Assembly: GCA_030427705.1 (NCBI GenBank)
Contig: JAUIBR010000001.1
Span: forward strand, 248,001-312,000
Length of the DNA: 64,000 bases
Origin: a bacterium
GTDB taxonomy: Bacteria; Myxococcota_A; Bradymonadia; Bradymonadales; Bradymonadaceae
Reading direction: 5' to 3'
The notes beneath the pieces are model-generated. The model had not been told where the DNA came from, did no database searches, and saw only the letters and a list, made by a program, of their open reading frames with translations. The translations under genes were made by a program, and so were the position numbers. Below, piece after piece: positions 63,111-64,000 of this stretch (positions within the stretch are counted from its first letter, which is position 1; every line of letters starts with the position of its first letter).

Positions 63111-63776
63111 ATGGCTGAACGGCCACTCCCGGAAGCGATTCGCGGCTCATGGTTCTACTACCCAATCTCAGCTGACCCACGGAAAGCTGGCGATAAGCCG
63201 CTCCTCGTCTATCGGTTTCGTTTGGACGGAACGTTCAATCTCTACACCGTTCGCGACGGCAACTGGATCGACAAAGAGAAGGGAGACTACACCTTCGACG
63301 GCCAGTTCCTGATTATCCGCGGCCGAAACACAGACACGTATCGTGTCCGACCAAAACTGTTCTGGAAATGGACGCTGGAAGGCAAAAAGGAAGACTGCTT
63401 GCTCGCCCGCGGTATTGCTGATGATGAAAACGTCTCGCTGACGCCTGAACAGCAAAAAGAAATTCGAATTCTTCCCATTCGGGTATCTGTGCTTGAGCAA
63501 CCCGGTGGAACTGACGGCATCTACCAGCTTGTCTACCACGTCGACGAGGAAGAGATCGTCGTCGGATCGATATTTGTGGAGTACGAACCCGATGAAGGCC
63601 GCATGTGGATTGGCCTGTCGCAGTTCACGCAAGATATCGAACCCAAAACTTGGGAACGCATCGTTCGCGAGTCGTTCCTGGATATCCACATGGGCAAACC
63701 AAACGATATCAACGTCGTCACCCTGCGGACCCTGCACGACAACGAATCCACCGTCTTCAATTACGCCATCGCCTAG
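63111..63776 (+). CDS. Hypothetical protein in the CBS operon
   Basis: 221 aa from ATG 63111, with AGGAG five bases upstream; a GTG two codons earlier is also open. No signal peptide. Mostly beta strands, with an N-terminal lipocalin-like phrase (IRGSWFYYPISADPRKAGDKPLLVYRFRLDGTFNLYTVRDGNW...GDYTFDGQFLIIRG), and a C-terminal half with DGIYQLVYHVDEEEIVVGSIFVEYEPDEGRMWIGL. I recognise no family. It starts two bases after the upstream stop and sits in the operon. Confidence 0.7.
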   Translation: MAERPLPEAIRGSWFYYPISADPRKAGDKPLLVYRFRLDGTFNLYTVRDGNWIDKEKGDYTFDGQFLIIRGRNTDTYRVRPKLFWKWTLEGKKEDCLLARGIADDENVSLTPEQQKEIRILPIRVSVLEQPGGTDGIYQLVYHVDEEEIVVGSIFVEYEPDEGRMWIGLSQFTQDIEPKTWERIVRESFLDIHMGKPNDINVVTLRTLHDNESTVFNYAIA

Positions 63777-63778
63777 CC

Positions 63779-64000
63779 ATGGTCGCCTACATCGTTCACG
63801 TCAAAATCTCCGAGTCCGCGCACGAGCGCTGGTACGACTGGATGATCGACAAGCATATGGGCGATCTTCTAAACACCGGGTGCTTCGAAGACGCCCGCAT
63901 GTATCGTGACGAGGCCAATGATGGCGACGGACGGCGAGCATATCGGTTTGTGTATTTGGCCAAGTCTCAGGACGAGCTGCAGCGCTACACGCATGAGTTC
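63779..64000 (+). CDS. DUF4286 family protein, 5' part
   Basis: 74 codons are in the window. YIVHVKISESAHERWYDWMIDKHMGDLLNTGCFEDARMYRDE matches the DUF4286 start (yevn..v.......W...H...ll..pgF..a...). Family members are small, antibiotic-monooxygenase-like folds of unknown role. It follows the hypothetical gene after two bases and continues beyond the right edge. Confidence 0.82.
   Translation, partial: MVAYIVHVKISESAHERWYDWMIDKHMGDLLNTGCFEDARMYRDEANDGDGRRAYRFVYLAKSQDELQRYTHEF

Overview
The window most likely comes from a Gram-negative, lipoprotein-rich bacterium of the former Deltaproteobacteria, near Myxococcota/Bradymonadales. This is inferred from gene content, not from a marker gene: there is no rRNA or tRNA in view. 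Pointers are many outer-membrane lipoproteins with NNX asparagine linkers after the lipobox, a DUF1552/DUF1592 pair, an AgmX-like domain, a class II HMG-CoA reductase, a Ser/Thr kinase with C-terminal membrane segments, and TonB, MCE and RND envelope systems. Coding is dense on both strands, with many ATGA, GTGA and TAATG overlaps that suggest coupled operons.

Layout. 1-7.9 kb (minus): TetR regulator, RND adaptor lipoprotein, a giant RND pump fused to its own TolC channel, a small zinc-ribbon membrane protein, an MCE protein and the start of a PqiC-like lipoprotein; an envelope export and lipid-transport operon. 7.9-8.6 kb: a GxxExxY putative nuclease gene bracketed by purine-rich repeats. 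8.6-13.4 kb (plus): membrane-type GMC dehydrogenase pair, YprB-like exonuclease, FemAB-like acyltransferase. 13.4-20 kb: OmpA/barrel-like protein, DUF1552/DUF1592 pair, RCC1 propeller lipoprotein. 20-26.6 kb: HMG-CoA reductase, GNAT, DUF4350-like lipoprotein, NtrC-type regulator, Cys-rich lipoprotein.

26.7-31.9 kb (minus) is the most coherent module: a cobalamin riboswitch, a BtuB-like TonB receptor, an overlapping beta-propeller lipoprotein that resembles Bacteroidetes BtuG, a cob(I)alamin adenosyltransferase and, overlapping it by one base, a CrtL-type lycopene cyclase. This joins B12 capture and activation to carotenoid synthesis. 31.9-33.1 kb: a YeeE/YedE sulfur-transport pair bracketed by inverted copies of a hairpin repeat. 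34.0-35.4 kb: an intact IS481-family element. 35.4-37.2 kb: two lower meta-cleavage enzymes.

37-49.6 kb: K+ channel, TtcA, an alpha/beta-hydrolase lipoprotein, a superoxide-reductase-like Tat lipoprotein, ApaH, SMUG1-like glycosylase, NTR/AgmX protein, VWA lipoprotein, orphan LivHM permeases and a NYN-domain protein. 49.8-64 kb: asparagine-linker lipoproteins, SAF-cupin lipoprotein, isoaspartyl peptidase, phosphofructokinase plus Ser/Thr kinase, fatty acid desaturase, and a cystathionine beta-synthase operon that ends with a DUF4286 gene cut by the window edge.

Between genes there are two dispersed repeat types: a TTAGTAAGGCGGRGAAG family, and arrays of very short GC-rich hairpins with three-base loops whose stems vary but stay complementary. 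Together with the RND-TolC fusion and the B12/carotenoid operon, these are the main points for follow-up.
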